The position numbers were made by a program, and so were the translations under genes. From positions 80,002,017 through 80,066,016 of the forward strand of contig NC_092807.1 of NCBI RefSeq assembly GCF_040954645.1: 64,000 bases of DNA, given 5' to 3'. This document shows, piece by piece, positions 11,480-24,199 of this stretch. The stretch is from Diabrotica undecimpunctata (Eukaryota > Arthropoda > Insecta > Coleoptera > Chrysomelidae). Each line of letters starts with the position of its first letter. Within the stretch, counting starts at the first letter, position 1. The notes below the pieces were generated by a model. That model worked only from the letters and a program-made list of their open reading frames with translations. It was not told where the DNA came from and did not search any database.

Positions 11480-13191
11480 ATCTTCGTCAATTTTAAGGAA
11501 GGTTGGATAATTCAAGACATTATTGTAAATTTTTTATTGGACAACATTTTGCAGAACTAAATGAACGAAAAACTAAAATTACTAAAAAAATAGTTTCCAT
11601 TAAAATAATTGTTATGTTTCTAAGGTAATTTTCAATGTATATGTTTTATAATTATTTTTACCTTTGTTAAGGTAAATTTTGTATGATATTATGATGAATA
11701 TATTATTTCATACATTTGCATTTTTATAATTGTACATATTAATCATAAATATATTAGTTCAGCAATTTCAGTACTGTGTTCTTAAAATGTGTTTTGTAGT
11801 TTAAATTTACTTATTTAATATCAAGGACATTAAGACACGACCCATTTTTTACACTATATTTATTATCAATTGTTGTGATTATGTTTTTGTTTTAATTATA
11901 AATCAATTTTTAATACTTATTTTGATTTTTATGGTAGTTACTTAATATTTCTTCTATCGATCATTCTCTTCAGTTTGGAGTTCCAGTTTTCGTTAACATT
12001 TTTTCTTAAACCCTATCAGGTAAAACTACCTATTGTAGTATTTTTAATAATCTAATTTATTGTCTTTATTTATTCTCAAAGGTTCTACATTTATTACACT
12101 TGCAAGTTTATTAAAGTCTTTATTACAATATTCACTAATTTATTTCACAATATTTATTTCCTGCTTACAATTTAAAGTCGATATTTAAAACTAGAACTAG
12201 AGCTAACTGTTTTCAACAAAATTCCCTCTTTAAATATAAAATACCGTTAATCTAGAATACCTTCGAATTCGGACGGCGACCCACATCGAAAAGGATGGAA
12301 GGCAGACAGGTTTTTCAGCTGAGCGGCGAACTTACCAGAATAGAATAAAATTAGAAATAATATGTTTACAATTTAATGAGTCATAATATTTATCGTAGCA
12401 TGATTAATGGTCTATACCTATTCAAAAAATTGAAATTCCTTTGTAAATACATTTAAGTTGATTAAACTTAAGGCTATTTTTTATGTATAAATGGTGGGGT
12501 GACATGTTCTAGCTTTTGTTTAAGTCAGTTTGATTTAATCAAGCGATGCAATAATTTTGAGAGCGGTCGACAATTCTTAATGTTTCAGGCAAGCATTGAG
12601 AAATTCATTGGTTATAATATTTGCTTGCAAATTGTTACAGAAAATACTTTTTCACCTACATGCAGTAATTTGTTTATAAACACTTATAAAAATACTTTCA
12701 TAAAACACATTTACAAAAATAGATTAGACCGGTATTAGGGCACAATTTTAGTAGCTAATCTAATTCCGGCCCAGCGGGCCGTAATTACGAATGTTGGTGT
12801 TTTTTTTTTCAATTCAACTTTTTGTTCTTTAATATCAAAAATTATTAAATAAAGTAATATATTCTTTTAAAAAAATATTAACAAAAACTTACTTTCAAAT
12901 TCCGTCTCATACATTTATTTCTATAAAAGCTAAAAAGGAACTTTACAACTATGAAAGTCGAATATGTTCCAAAAAAAATTGAATTTTTGAACTTACTCAA
13001 GTTAAAATATATAGTCTGACAATTAATTAATTACAAACAAAAACATTAAAACAATTTTATTTTATTCTGGGCTGTATTAGAATATTATTATATTTTGCAT
13101 GTGCTCTAATTTTGGCCTAATCCATATTTAGCCTGACATGATATCTACAAAAAATACTCAATTATTCACATTAAATTTTTTTTCTAGAATC
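11480..13191. other. AT-rich stretch, nothing firmly recognised
   Basis: A 79-codon ORF at 12499-12738 is unsupported. A short GC palindrome CCGGCCCAGCGGGCCG lies near 12767-12782. No other structure recognised. Confidence 0.4.
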
Positions 13192-13803
<612 letters not shown>

Positions 13804-14387
13804 AATAAGAAAAAAGAAGTACTTGTGACTCGTTTGGAACAAATATATAACTGTTTTGGATGGGTTGGAGTCAATAATAGGGCTATTGGTTAACTATTTT
13901 TTTTATTCTCGAGCTTTCAATTGTGTTTACAATTATTATCAAGAGCTAAAAAAGACAAAATACTTACAAGGTTGAACTAAAAAGAAAAAACAATTTTTGT
14001 TAACTTACCAAATAAAAATTAGTTTGGTAAGTAAAAATCACTGCTTACATGTTCAAAATATTTAATACAAAAATGTTTTTATCTAACAAATGTTTCCCTG
14101 AAAAATTTTTTTATAATTTTGAAAACATTTTTTTTTTAATATAAGAATAATTGAATTTATAAATAAGTTCAAATAGCAACCAATTACAAATAGCCTCAAT
14201 GTCATAAATGCCAACATAAAATTTTTATTTTTGACAATTATATTGCCAAAAGTAAAACTTCGTTTAAACATTCTTTTTTGTTTAGTAACAAAAAGAAGAA
14301 GATTTATTCACCCTTGACAGATGTCTGAAAGAATGTGACAGATATATGGAGAATTAAATATGACATTTTACAAGTTTTATATATAAA

Positions 14388-15788
14388 TCATAAAGAAAGA
14401 ATATAATTATAAATTTTGCTTAAATTTTGAATTTCAGATCTCTTGTTTAAACTCTTATCATTTTTGCTAATACAAACCATTTCCAAAAAAGTCCTTTTAA
14501 ATTTATTACTTTCACTACATAAAATTTTAATGTTATCAAAATCCATAATATGGTCTTTATCGATTACATGTTCTGCCAAAGCACAAGATGGTTTTTTAAT
14601 TCTGCAATCACTTTTGTGAGAAATAATGCGATTTGAAAGATTTCTTCCGGTCTCACCAACATATTCAGCCTCACACTGAGTACAACTAATGCTGTATACT
14701 AAATTCGTTTTTTCAAATTTGTCTATAGGATATTTAGTTTTAGAATATAAAGATGAAATAGTTTTGATGTTCTTTGTTGCTATTTTTATATTGTCAATAA
14801 CCTTTAGTGTTTGTATTAATTTAGGTGTTAATGATGGTATAAAAGGTAGTGAATGATAATAGATGTTCTGATTGTTAGATACAATGTTTTGAGATTGAGC
14901 AAAAAATGGTGTTAAATTATTTATATTACCAATATTAGAAAAAAGCATCCTATGTAGCATATCTGGAGGATAAGAGTTTTCAATTAGAATATTTTTTAAT
15001 AACTGAAGATCTTCCTGTAGATAATCTGGATGAGAAAGTTTTAAAACACGTTCTTTTAATCCTGTTATAAGGTTCATTTTCATCTTATTTGGATGGTGAG
15101 AGTAATAGCTTATAAATCTATTACTACATATGGGTTTTCTGAACCATCTGGTTTTCAACATATTGTCTGTATTTCTTACAATTCTCATGTCAAGGAATGG
15201 TAGAGAATTATCTACCTCTTCCTCAACTGTGAATTGTATATGTTGATTATGACTGTTGAAAATGTTGACTGTTTCATGAATTTTGTGTTTAGGAAGTGCC
15301 AAAACTAAATCATCTACATATCTCTTAATAAAAGGAATGAAAAAAGTGCAATTACTGATACAATCACTGATAACATCATCCATGACATAGCTACTTAGAA
15401 TGGGTGAAAGACTAGATCCCATAAGACTACCAAAAATTTGTTTATAAAATACACCATTAAATATAAAAATATTAGAATCAAAAACAAAGTTGATAAGTGT
15501 TTTGAAATGTAATAAGTCAATATTAGTGTGTTGTGAAATCTCATTCCAATGTTTTTCAACACTACTTATGATTAAATCTAAAGGCAAATTAGTAAAAAGA
15601 GATGTTACATCAAAACTAACTAAAACATAATTTTGTGGTAATTGGAAATTATTAATGAAAGAACTAAAATCAAATGAATCTTTAATGTAAAAATTGTTGT
15701 TTAAATTATAAGCATTAGTTAAGATGTCAGTGAGGAGCTGTGCTATTGGTCCATTAGGAGGGCATAAAGATGAAACAATTGGTCTCAT
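14388..15788 (-). CDS. Penelope-like RT with GIY-YIG endonuclease, 5'-truncated (left copy)
   Basis: Penelope-like elements encode a telomerase-related RT followed by a GIY-YIG endonuclease. The 466 residues show VSFDVTSLF (57-65, first catalytic Asp at 60), the GSxMGSSLSP box (120-129) and YVDD (157-160). A linker follows, then CTQC (369-372) and the GIY-YIG domain with YVGETGRNLSNRI (377-389) and conserved His residues at 392 and 407. The frame is open upstream of the annotated Met to the palindrome centre, through an APRFYALPKIHKP segment. The true N-terminus and first RT motifs are therefore missing. Residue 122 is Leu, where the partner copy has the usual Pro. The ORF is free of stops, which suggests recent arrival. 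Confidence 0.9.
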   Translation of the reverse strand: MRPIVSSLCPPNGPIAQLLTDILTNAYNLNNNFYIKDSFDFSSFINNFQLPQNYVLVSFDVTSLFTNLPLDLIISSVEKHWNEISQHTNIDLLHFKTLINFVFDSNIFIFNGVFYKQIFGSLMGSSLSPILSSYVMDDVISDCISNCTFFIPFIKRYVDDLVLALPKHKIHETVNIFNSHNQHIQFTVEEEVDNSLPFLDMRIVRNTDNMLKTRWFRKPICSNRFISYYSHHPNKMKMNLITGLKERVLKLSHPDYLQEDLQLLKNILIENSYPPDMLHRMLFSNIGNINNLTPFFAQSQNIVSNNQNIYYHSLPFIPSLTPKLIQTLKVIDNIKIATKNIKTISSLYSKTKYPIDKFEKTNLVYSISCTQCEAEYVGETGRNLSNRIISHKSDCRIKKPSCALAEHVIDKDHIMDFDNIKILCSESNKFKRTFLEMVCISKNDKSLNKRSEIQNLSKIYNYILSL

Positions 15789-15995
15789 AGATAAAGTTGG
15801 TTTATGTATTTTTGGCAGAGCATAGAACCGTGGAGCAATAGAATTATAAATTTTGAGCTCTTTTGCTTTTTTATTATCAATTATTATATATAATTATATA
15901 TTATTGATAATAAAAAAGCAAAAGAGCTCAAAATTTATAATTCTATTGCTCCACGGTTCTATGCTCTGCCAAAAATACATAAACCAACTTTATCT

Positions 15996-17396
15996 ATGAG
16001 ACCAATTGTTTCATCTTTATGCCCTCCTAATGGACCAATAGCACAGCTCCTCACTGACATCTTAACTAATGCTTATAATTTAAACAACAATTTTTACATT
16101 AAAGATTCATTTGATTTTAGTTCTTTCATTAATAATTTCCAATTACCACAAAATTATGTTTTAGTTAGTTTTGATGTAACATCTCTTTTTACTAATTTGC
16201 CTTTAGATTTAATCATAAGTAGTGTTGAAAAACATTGGAATGAGATTTCACAACACACTAATATTGACTTATTACATTTCAAAACACTTATCAACTTTGT
16301 TTTTGATTCTAATATTTTTATATTTAATGGTGTATTTTATAAACAAATTTTTGGTAGTCCTATGGGATCTAGTCTTTCACCCATTCTAAGTAGCTATGTC
16401 ATGGATGATGTTATCAGTGATTGTATCAGTAATTGCACTTTTTTCATTCCTTTTATTAAGAGATATGTAGATGATTTAGTTTTGGCACTTCCTAAACACA
16501 AAATTCATGAAACAGTCAACATTTTCAACAGTCATAATCAACATATACAATTCACAGTTGAGGAAGAGGTAGATAATTCTCTACCATTCCTTGACATGAG
16601 AATTGTAAGAAATACAGACAATATGTTGAAAACCAGATGGTTCAGAAAACCCATATGTAGTAATAGATTTATAAGCTATTACTCTCACCATCCAAATAAG
16701 ATGAAAATGAACCTTATAACAGGATTAAAAGAACGTGTTTTAAAACTTTCTCATCCAGATTATCTACAGGAAGATCTTCAGTTATTAAAAAATATTCTAA
16801 TTGAAAACTCTTATCCTCCAGATATGCTACATAGGATGCTTTTTTCTAATATTGGTAATATAAATAATTTAACACCATTTTTTGCTCAATCTCAAAACAT
16901 TGTATCTAACAATCAGAACATCTATTATCATTCACTACCTTTTATACCATCATTAACACCTAAATTAATACAAACACTAAAGGTTATTGACAATATAAAA
17001 ATAGCAACAAAGAACATCAAAACTATTTCATCTTTATATTCTAAAACTAAATATCCTATAGACAAATTTGAAAAAACGAATTTAGTATACAGCATTAGTT
17101 GTACTCAGTGTGAGGCTGAATATGTTGGTGAGACCGGAAGAAATCTTTCAAATCGCATTATTTCTCACAAAAGTGATTGCAGAATTAAAAAACCATCTTG
17201 TGCTTTGGCAGAACATGTAATCGATAAAGACCATATTATGGATTTTGATAACATTAAAATTTTATGTAGTGAAAGTAATAAATTTAAAAGGACTTTTTTG
17301 GAAATGGTTTGTATTAGCAAAAATGATAAGAGTTTAAACAAGAGATCTGAAATTCAAAATTTAAGCAAAATTTATAATTATATTCTTTCTTTATGA
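15996..17396 (+). CDS. Penelope-like RT with GIY-YIG endonuclease, 5'-truncated (right copy)
   Basis: This is the mirror copy of the minus-strand ORF at 14388-15788. All RT boxes (D60, GSPMGSSLSP at 120-129, YVDD at 157-160) and the GIY-YIG domain (377-407) are present, with Pro at residue 122 as in the family. The reading frame continues upstream for about 27 codons to the palindrome centre near 15915, so the Met is not the native start. The 3' UTR (17397-17936) contains a hairpin between TTGATAAT and GAAAGCTCGAG (17838-17880). Catalytic residues look intact, but without the N-terminal part the protein is probably not autonomous. Confidence 0.9.
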   Translation: MRPIVSSLCPPNGPIAQLLTDILTNAYNLNNNFYIKDSFDFSSFINNFQLPQNYVLVSFDVTSLFTNLPLDLIISSVEKHWNEISQHTNIDLLHFKTLINFVFDSNIFIFNGVFYKQIFGSPMGSSLSPILSSYVMDDVISDCISNCTFFIPFIKRYVDDLVLALPKHKIHETVNIFNSHNQHIQFTVEEEVDNSLPFLDMRIVRNTDNMLKTRWFRKPICSNRFISYYSHHPNKMKMNLITGLKERVLKLSHPDYLQEDLQLLKNILIENSYPPDMLHRMLFSNIGNINNLTPFFAQSQNIVSNNQNIYYHSLPFIPSLTPKLIQTLKVIDNIKIATKNIKTISSLYSKTKYPIDKFEKTNLVYSISCTQCEAEYVGETGRNLSNRIISHKSDCRIKKPSCALAEHVIDKDHIMDFDNIKILCSESNKFKRTFLEMVCISKNDKSLNKRSEIQNLSKIYNYILSL

Positions 17397-17933
17397 TTTA
17401 TATATAAAACTTGTAAAATGTCATATTTAATTCTCCATATATCTGTCACATTCTTTCAGACATCTGTCAAGGGTGAATAAATCTTCTTCTTTTTGTTACT
17501 AAACAAAAAAGAATGTTTAAACGAAGTTTTACTTTTGGCAATATAATTGTCAAAAATAAAAATTTTATGTTGGCATTTATGACATTGAGGCTATTTGTAA
17601 TTGGTTGCTATTTGAACTTATTTATAAATTCAATTATTCTTATATTAAAAAAAAAAATGTTTTCAAAATTATAAAAAAATTTTTCAGGGAAACATTTGTT
17701 AGATAAAAACATTTTTGTATTAAATATTTTGAACATGTAAGCAGTGATTTTTACTTACCAAACTAATTTTTATTTGGTAAGTTAACAAAAATTGTTTTTT
17801 CTTTTTAGTTCAACCTTGTAAGTATTTTGTCTTTTTTAGCTCTTGATAATAATTGTAAACACAATTGAAAGCTCGAGAATAAAAAAATAGTTAACCAATA
17901 GCCCTATTATTGACTCCAACCCATCCAAAACAG

Positions 17934-18144
<211 letters not shown>

Positions 18145-19117
18145 ACTGCAGCCTTTATCATGACTCCACATTACAAAAAGTGTTAGTTAAAGGAGGGTCT
18201 AAAACTGTATATAATGGAACTGCTAACGACGAAAAAGAATATCTGACCGTATTAGCAACCATATCGGGTAGTGGAGATATCCTACCACCAATGGTTTTGT
18301 TTTCCTATACAAGGCTACCAAAGCATTTAGTTTCAACTATGCCAATAGGTTGGGGTATCCGATACAATGAATGCAGAAACGTACAGAAACGGTTTTGGTA
18401 ACACTGAAAATTGTTTTGGTAACACTGGTTCCAAATTCCATACATATGATGCAACCGCTTAATGTTGCTATATTTCGATTTGTCAAAGCTAGATGTCATA
18501 AAATAGTTTATGATTTCTGAACCTATTTTAAAAATCAATCTTCCATAAATTGTGCTGAATTCTATTTTGTCACTCCTCGAAAATTTCCAACGTCATTTAA
18601 CAATGCATTTTATTTTGCAAGTACTAGAGAAGAGTAGAAGCTAAAAAAAATTAAAAGAAAGCAAGTAAAAAAACAAAAGCTTGAAGAAAAAGATAAAAAC
18701 CACCTAACATCACGAAGAAAAATGCAGAATCTTATGGCAAGAATACAAAAAAAATTAAAATTTCCAAAAGGTATGAAATTAAATCTAAACATTGAGCATG
18801 CCGAAAAACAAACTGGAGAGATAGATAAAGTAAATAAAAAAGAAATGAAATTTTAAACAAAATGTTGGTTCTGGAGAAAACAGGTGAAAAACTAGAAAGC
18901 CGAAAGCTAACAATCTATGGATTTAAAGGTGGGCGACCACGAACTAGGTGACTACGTCATTGTAGTTTACGAGGAGAAACATTTTTCACTAGTAATAGAA
19001 GAAATACCAGAAGATAAATTCAAAATTAAAGCTATGGAAAAAAATAGTTTCACAGTTAAAAAAACTTGTTTAATTGCACCTCCCCAGTACATTAAGAAAA
19101 GGGGTCTTTTTTGTACC
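18145..19117 (+). pseudogene. pogo-like DDE transposase, catalytic and C-terminal part
   Basis: The coding signal resumes as [18 protein letters not shown] and continues [19 protein letters not shown], then [10 protein letters not shown] and [10 protein letters not shown], the conserved block around the DDE core of pogo-like transposases. The DES-type first acidic box appears eroded at the junction. A Lys-rich stretch follows (18640-18860). The C-terminal segment at 18917-19117 has GDYVIVVYEEKHFSLVIEEI, a domain I associate with the C-terminus of insect pogo-like proteins. Frameshifts and stops lie between 18400 and 18900. It is one gene with 13192-13690, split by the Penelope insertion. Confidence 0.8.
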
Positions 19118-19120
19118 TGA

Positions 19121-19639
19121 GATAAATAATTTGTAGGTCTTTGTCTTAGCTCTTATGCAATAAATGAAAAAGGTTATTTCTAAGTAACTTATGAAAGTAT
19201 TAATTTTTATTTTTTGTATGTTCAAAATCTATTACGTATGTAATACGTATGTGTAAGAACACATTTTAAATTTTTTTGTTAATTATTTTGGTAAAGAAAA
19301 TATCAAGCTATCAAATATATTTTAAATCCATTTTCTCTATTATTTGGTTTCCTTAATATGTGCGTCTAAAGTCAAATATTCCTTTGCTCGGCCGTTATTA
19401 GGTCGGTTTACCTTAATTGAATTATCTTGTGATACTTCCTCAATCAGTAAAAGTTCTTATGTTTGTGAAATTTAAGGAACGACTGCCTTTTAATACAGAC
19501 ATAAATAATAATAATTAAAACATTAAACACAAATTATCATACAACATGAAATAAGGTAATGTCAACAAAAATGATAAACAAAATTGATAGAAACACAATT
19601 ACCAACTTAATAATTTAAACGCTTAAGTTTACTTTTAAC
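19121..19639. other. AT-rich stretch, nothing recognised
   Basis: No coding or repeat signal that I can name between the pogo-like C-terminus and the RTE 5' region. Confidence 0.4.
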
Positions 19640-19861
19640 TCCACCTGCATTGCCCACTAGGTGGATCGAGCAGCTTGGTGAATGATGTTGCGGTCTAAAG
19701 CCCGGATAAAGGAGGAGGGTTGTAGGGTTAGGTTAGCAGCCTGCCATATATAAAAATTTAAAAAAAGCTCAAAGAACCGGTGACGAGCCTCGGACTAGGA
19801 TAGAAAATATGGTAACGACAAAGGCGACAAAAGGACGACGAACTGGAAAACGAAAAATATA

Positions 19862-20640
19862 ATGAGAGTGGCGACGTGAAACATAAAAAGCCTAAACAAC
19901 CGAGATTAGGAAATATAAAGAGAGTTGAGAGAATATCAAATAGATATCTGCGCCCTACAGGAAACAAAGACGAAAGGTAAAGGACAGACGCGGCTTGGAG
20001 AATATTGACTAATATATGGTGGGGGTTCCGAAACAAGAAAGAGCAAAGGAAGGTGTAGCAATAATGATCAAAACAAAACATAAAGATCAAATTAAAGAGT
20101 GCCAGTACATATATCAGAGAATTACTTTAGTAAAAATTCGAGCGAACAGCAAAATTATTAACATAATAGGGATATATGCACCAGAAGACTGCAAACCTGA
20201 CAGCGATAAAGAAGAATTCTATGATGAGCTACAAATATTAATGGAAAGAGAAGTGAAGCAAAATGAATAACTTATATTATTGAAAGATTTCAATGCCAGA
20301 ATAGGAGACGAAGTAAGTAAGTAAGTAATACCAGGAATAAAACAAAGGTTTAATGAAAGAGTTATCAATGAAAACGGAAAGAGAATGGTGAAATTCTGCA
20401 AATCAAACGAACTAAGGATAACCAACACATTTTTTGATCATAAAATTCAACACAAATACACGTTTAAAAATACAAGAGGACATAGATCAATGATAGATTA
20501 TGTGGTCACAAACAGAAATATTCACCTTAAACAGATAGTGGATGTGAGAAGTTTGACGTCACCCAATGTGGGAAGCGGTCACTATTTGGTACTTGGTAAA
20601 ATTAGATTCAATGAAAGATGGAAAGAGAAGCTTAAATAAA
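19862..20640 (+). pseudogene. RTE endonuclease domain
   Basis: ATG 19862 begins MRVAT with a TGA in the position of Trp, then NIKSLN. After a shift the motifs are ELREYQIDICALQETKTKGKG and, in open frame from 20016, KEGVAIMIK (as read), IINIIGIYAPEDCKPDSD and LKDFNARIGDE (near 20282-20312). The second open block (20385-20640) has ITNTFFDHKIQHKYTF, RSMIDYVV and GSGHYLV, the terminal acidic/His boxes of APE-type endonucleases. The enzyme nicks the target for primed reverse transcription. A small AAGT repeat lies near 20314-20330. Confidence 0.8.
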
Positions 20641-21545
20641 CCAATTCAGAGGAAATAATAAAATAGAAAATTTAAGAGATGACTCCAAAAAATACAAAGC
20701 ACGTGGTGTTCGTGTGTATTAAGGTCTAAAAAAATGCTTATTAAAAGCTTAAAACTTTTATTTTAAAGAAGATCTTTTTGGAATTGAATCATTCCATCAT
20801 CAGTTTAATAAAAAGTTGTTAAAACATTGTATGGCCACAGAAAAACATTGGAAGGACATCAGTATTAAAAAACAATCCTCATGGTATTTAGAAAGGTAAA
20901 TGCAATAGACTGTTAACTTCGTTAATTAATAAAAACTGAAAATAGGGGCATCTTACATGACCCCCTGGAGCTGGTGAGGTTATATGGACTAACATTACCT
21001 CTTATGATAAGTTTGTGACCACATAATCTATCATAACAATGATAGATTATGTGGTCACAAACAGAAATATTCACCTTAAACAGATAGTGGATGTGAGAAG
21101 TTTGACGTCACCCAATGTGGGAAGCGATCACTATTTGGTACTTGGTAAAATTAGATTCAATGAAAGATGGAAGAGAAGCTTAAATAAACCAATTCAGAGG
21201 AAATAATAAAATAGAAAATTTAAGAGATGACTCCAAAAAATACAAAGCACGTGGTGTTCGTGTGTATTAAGGTCTAAAAAAATGCTTATTAAAAGCTTAA
21301 AACTTTTATTTTAAAGAAGATCTTTTTGGAATTGAATCATTCCATCATCAGTTTAATAAAAAGTTGTTAAAAACATTGTATGGCCACAGAAAAACATGGA
21401 AGGACATCAGTATTAAAAAACAATCCTCATGGTATTTAGAAAGGTAAATGCAATAGACTGTTAATTTCGTTAATTAATAAAAACTGAAAATAGGGGCATC
21501 TTACATGACCCCCTGGAGCTGGTGAGGTTATAGGGACTAACATTA
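20488..21545 (+). repeat. 549-base tandem duplication with inverted junction
   Basis: Bases 20488 to about 21000 recur at 21037 to about 21545 with few differences, an offset of 549. Each unit holds the end of the RTE endonuclease frame (from the MIDYVV box) plus the left 300 bases of a foldback element. Between the units, 21011-21034 is a perfect 24-base reverse complement of 21039-21062, separated by 4 bases. Confidence 0.9.
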
Positions 21546-21644
21546 CCTCTGATATGTGCTGGAGTCTTAAAGCTCTTTAAAGTCTTTAAAGCTTTTAATA
21601 AGCATATTTTTATACCTTAATACACACGAACATCACGTGCTTTG
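21243..21644 (-). mobile_element. 402-base foldback element, PLE-like, flanked by TA
   Basis: The ends are inverted copies of about 55 bases: the left begins CAAAGCACGTGGTGTTCGTG (21243) and the right ends with CGAACATCACGTGCTTTG (21644), each flanked by TA. On the minus strand the interior contains CTGATGA, then the hairpin TGGAAT-GATTCA-ATTCCA, then AAAAGATC (21351 down to 21319), close to a hammerhead core with G12 changed. This resembles the non-coding part of Penelope-like elements. A Tc1/mariner-type MITE is the alternative because of the TA flanks. The left portion also exists at 20695-21003. Confidence 0.6.
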
Positions 21645-21734
21645 TATTCAACAGGTTGTATACTAGCCACTCCTGGATATCTCCACTTCATGGTTTTGTT
21701 CCAGTTTCACTTTTAACTCCATAAAATCATTATA

Positions 21735-23611
21735 TCAAAAAAGGCTAGAACAGAAATTACAAATGCAGAATATCGAAAATGAAAGCAATAGAGACTAGCT
21801 GGAGAAAACTTAAGAAAAATATTCTGGATGCTGCCGAGAAGCACTTGGAATGAAAATAATAAACAAAAAGTGGTCAACGAAAACACCATGGTTTAGACAA
21901 GAGGTTAAACAAAAATGTCACTAAAAAAAGAAAGCTTTCCTAAAATATAAGTCAGAAAAAACGAATGAATCATATGAAGAATATAAAAGAATAAGAACTG
22001 AAACTCATCAACTGGTAAGAAAAACAAAAACAGACTACTAGGAAAGATTCACAAAAGGACTAGAGACGGATTTCTATGGACAACAGAAACAAGTATGGCG
22101 CTTCATAAAACAACAAAGAAGCGAAATGAAAGAACTAGTTGAAATGGAACACATACAAGAGGATACATGGCTGGCCTTCCTGACGGAAATGTTTAAAAAA
22201 CAAAACGAAGAACCTTTATCAGAAACGCCAAATATAATAACTGAGGAAAAGACCGAAATCTCCCAAAACGATGTGAAAGAAGGAATAAACAAATTAAAAA
22301 ACAGAAAGTCACCAGGAGAAGATCAAATACCAAATGAACTCTTAAAATATGGAGGTGATCATCTTGTACAACAAGTGCAACTTCTTATTAATAAAATAAT
22401 CACCACGAACAGAATACCAGATGAATGGAGGAGAGCGATCATGGTGATGTTCTTTAAAAAAGGAGATAAGAAAGACCCCAATAATTATCGAGCAATAACT
22501 CTATTAAATACAACACTCAAATTGACAACAAGAATAATAGCGATAAAAATAAACGAACGAATATCTCTGCAAGAGGAACAGCAAGGATTTCGAAGAGGAA
22601 GATCATGCACGGATGCAGTTTTTGTAATAAGACAAATAAAAGAAAAGTCGCTGGAATACAACAAACCAGCATATATGTGTCTGATAGATTTGAAGAAAGC
22701 GTTTGACAGAGTGAGAATTCGGGACACGATACATTTGTTGTATGAAAAGGGAATATCACTGGATTTAGTAAAAACCATTGAGAATATATATAAAGATAAC
22801 ATAGCTATAGTAAGATGTAAAGTATAACTGTCACAACCTATCAAATATGAAACTGGCATTAGACAAGGAGATTCACATTAATATTTAATCTCATAATGGA
22901 TGAAATCATAAATAAAGTTAAAAGAGGAAGAGGATATAGAATGGGAGAAAAGGAAATAAGGATAATATGCTACGCCGACGACGCCATAATAACAGCCGAA
23001 AATAAAAATGACCTACAAAGATTAATTAAAGAATTCGAAGATACGGCACTCATATACAACATGGAGATCCCAACAGAGAAAACTAAAGGGATAGTGATAT
23101 CAGCGGAATCGAGAAGATGTAAACTAGTCGTAAATAACAAAATAATAGAACAAGTGATGGAAACTGAATACTTGGGAATAAAACTGTCAAGCTACGGAAA
23201 AGTGGAAGAAGAAGTACAAAAACAAGTGAACATGGCAAACAGAGCAGCAGGATGTCTCAACAACACAATCTGAAGAAACAAATACCTCACAATGGAAACG
23301 AAAACCAGGATATATAAATCAACAATAAGACCGATCATGACGTGCACAGGAAACTGGAAACAACAGAAATGAAAGTCTTACGAAAAATAATAAACCAAAC
23401 TCTAAGAGACAGAGTAAGAAGTGAGGAAATACGAGCGAGATGTGGTATAGAGGAAATAAACGCGTGGACCAGAAGAAGAAAAGTGAAATGGAATCAACAC
23501 ATCGAAAGAATGACAGAAAATAGAATAGTACGAATAGCAAGAGACAAATCGCCAAATGGAAGAAGATCATTGGGAGGAGCGAGGAAAAGATGGTCAGACA
23601 ACGTCAATTGA
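21735..23611 (+). pseudogene. RTE reverse transcriptase and C-terminal region
   Basis: After the insert, translation resumes as LYQKRLEQKLQ near 21735, then the linker (WRKLKKNILDAAEKHLG). The open block 22126-22827 has SPGEDQIPNELLKYGG, NNYRAITLLNTTLK, EEQQGFRRGRSCTDAVF and LIDLKKAFDRVR. A TAA and a frameshift fall in the GIRQGDS box near 22830-22880. Block 22896-23273 has ICYADDAII (YADD at 22971-22982) and METEYLGIKLSSYG. Block 23342-23611 has METTEMKVLRKI-type sequence, RRRKVKWNQHIERM and NGRRSLGGARKRW. The catalytic Asp residues are kept. Three frames are needed, so it is a pseudogene. Confidence 0.85.
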
Positions 23612-23672
23612 GGCTAAAAACCGAAGTAAAACAGGCATTTTGCCTATTCATAAAGTAGGAAGAAGAAAGAAG

Positions 23673-24190
23673 AAGTTTACTTTTAGTAATGAAAAGAGCT
23701 GTAGGTGTTATAAAACCGAGTGTGACACTAAACTACACTTTGGGCATAGTCCAAAGTGAACATTAGTTAAAGTTTACTTTAGGTTGTCATTATAAAATCG
23801 GCCGTTAAATTCTACTGTACCTACACTTCTCGTTTAAAATACTTTAATATAAATATAATGTCGGATTTTTCAACTATCAGTTCAACTATTGTATTAAAGT
23901 GCGATAGAAAGAGTTAATAGTAAAATATTTTTACTTGAATTTTCATATTTATACTCTGGAAAAGATTTCTAAATAAGCACTTATTAAGTATGGCTTTTTA
24001 CGAAATAGTAGTCACAGTTAACGCACAGGAGTGTGCGTTATATAACATGTAAACTTTTTCAATTTTATTAAATATTAAAGTGACTTTATTTAATTTTAAA
24101 CATATTTATATTTTAAAAATACAGAAAACATACAAACATGAAGCTTCGCACTAGTCAACAGTACCGCCTACTGTAGCACATTTTTTTTAT
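23673..24190. other. AT-rich stretch, nothing recognised
   Basis: Two near-identical phrases (AAGTTTACTTTTAG at 23674 and AAAGTTTACTTTAG near 23770) bracket a short segment. No coding signal seen. Confidence 0.4.
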
Positions 24191-24199
24191 ATACTGCAG

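Larger units (their letters stand above)
19640..23672 (+). mobile_element. RTE-like non-LTR retrotransposon, near full length, internally rearranged
   Basis: From the 5' side: an untranslated leader (about 19640-19861) with GATGATGTTGCGG-like and GGGTTAGGTTAGCAGCC phrases, an AP endonuclease, an insertion/duplication tract (20488-21735), the RT, a C-terminal region, and a 3' tail GAAGAAGAAAGAAGAAG at 23656-23672. It is the most complete RTE copy in the window. Stops (for example TGA for Trp near 19877), frameshifts and the insert make it inactive. Confidence 0.8.

Noticed and set aside
20693..21646. Simple Tc1/mariner MITE
   Set aside because: TA flanks fit, but the internal CTGATGA hairpin and similarity in plan to the PLE foldbacks make a PLE-derived origin at least as likely; left undecided rather than called a MITE.
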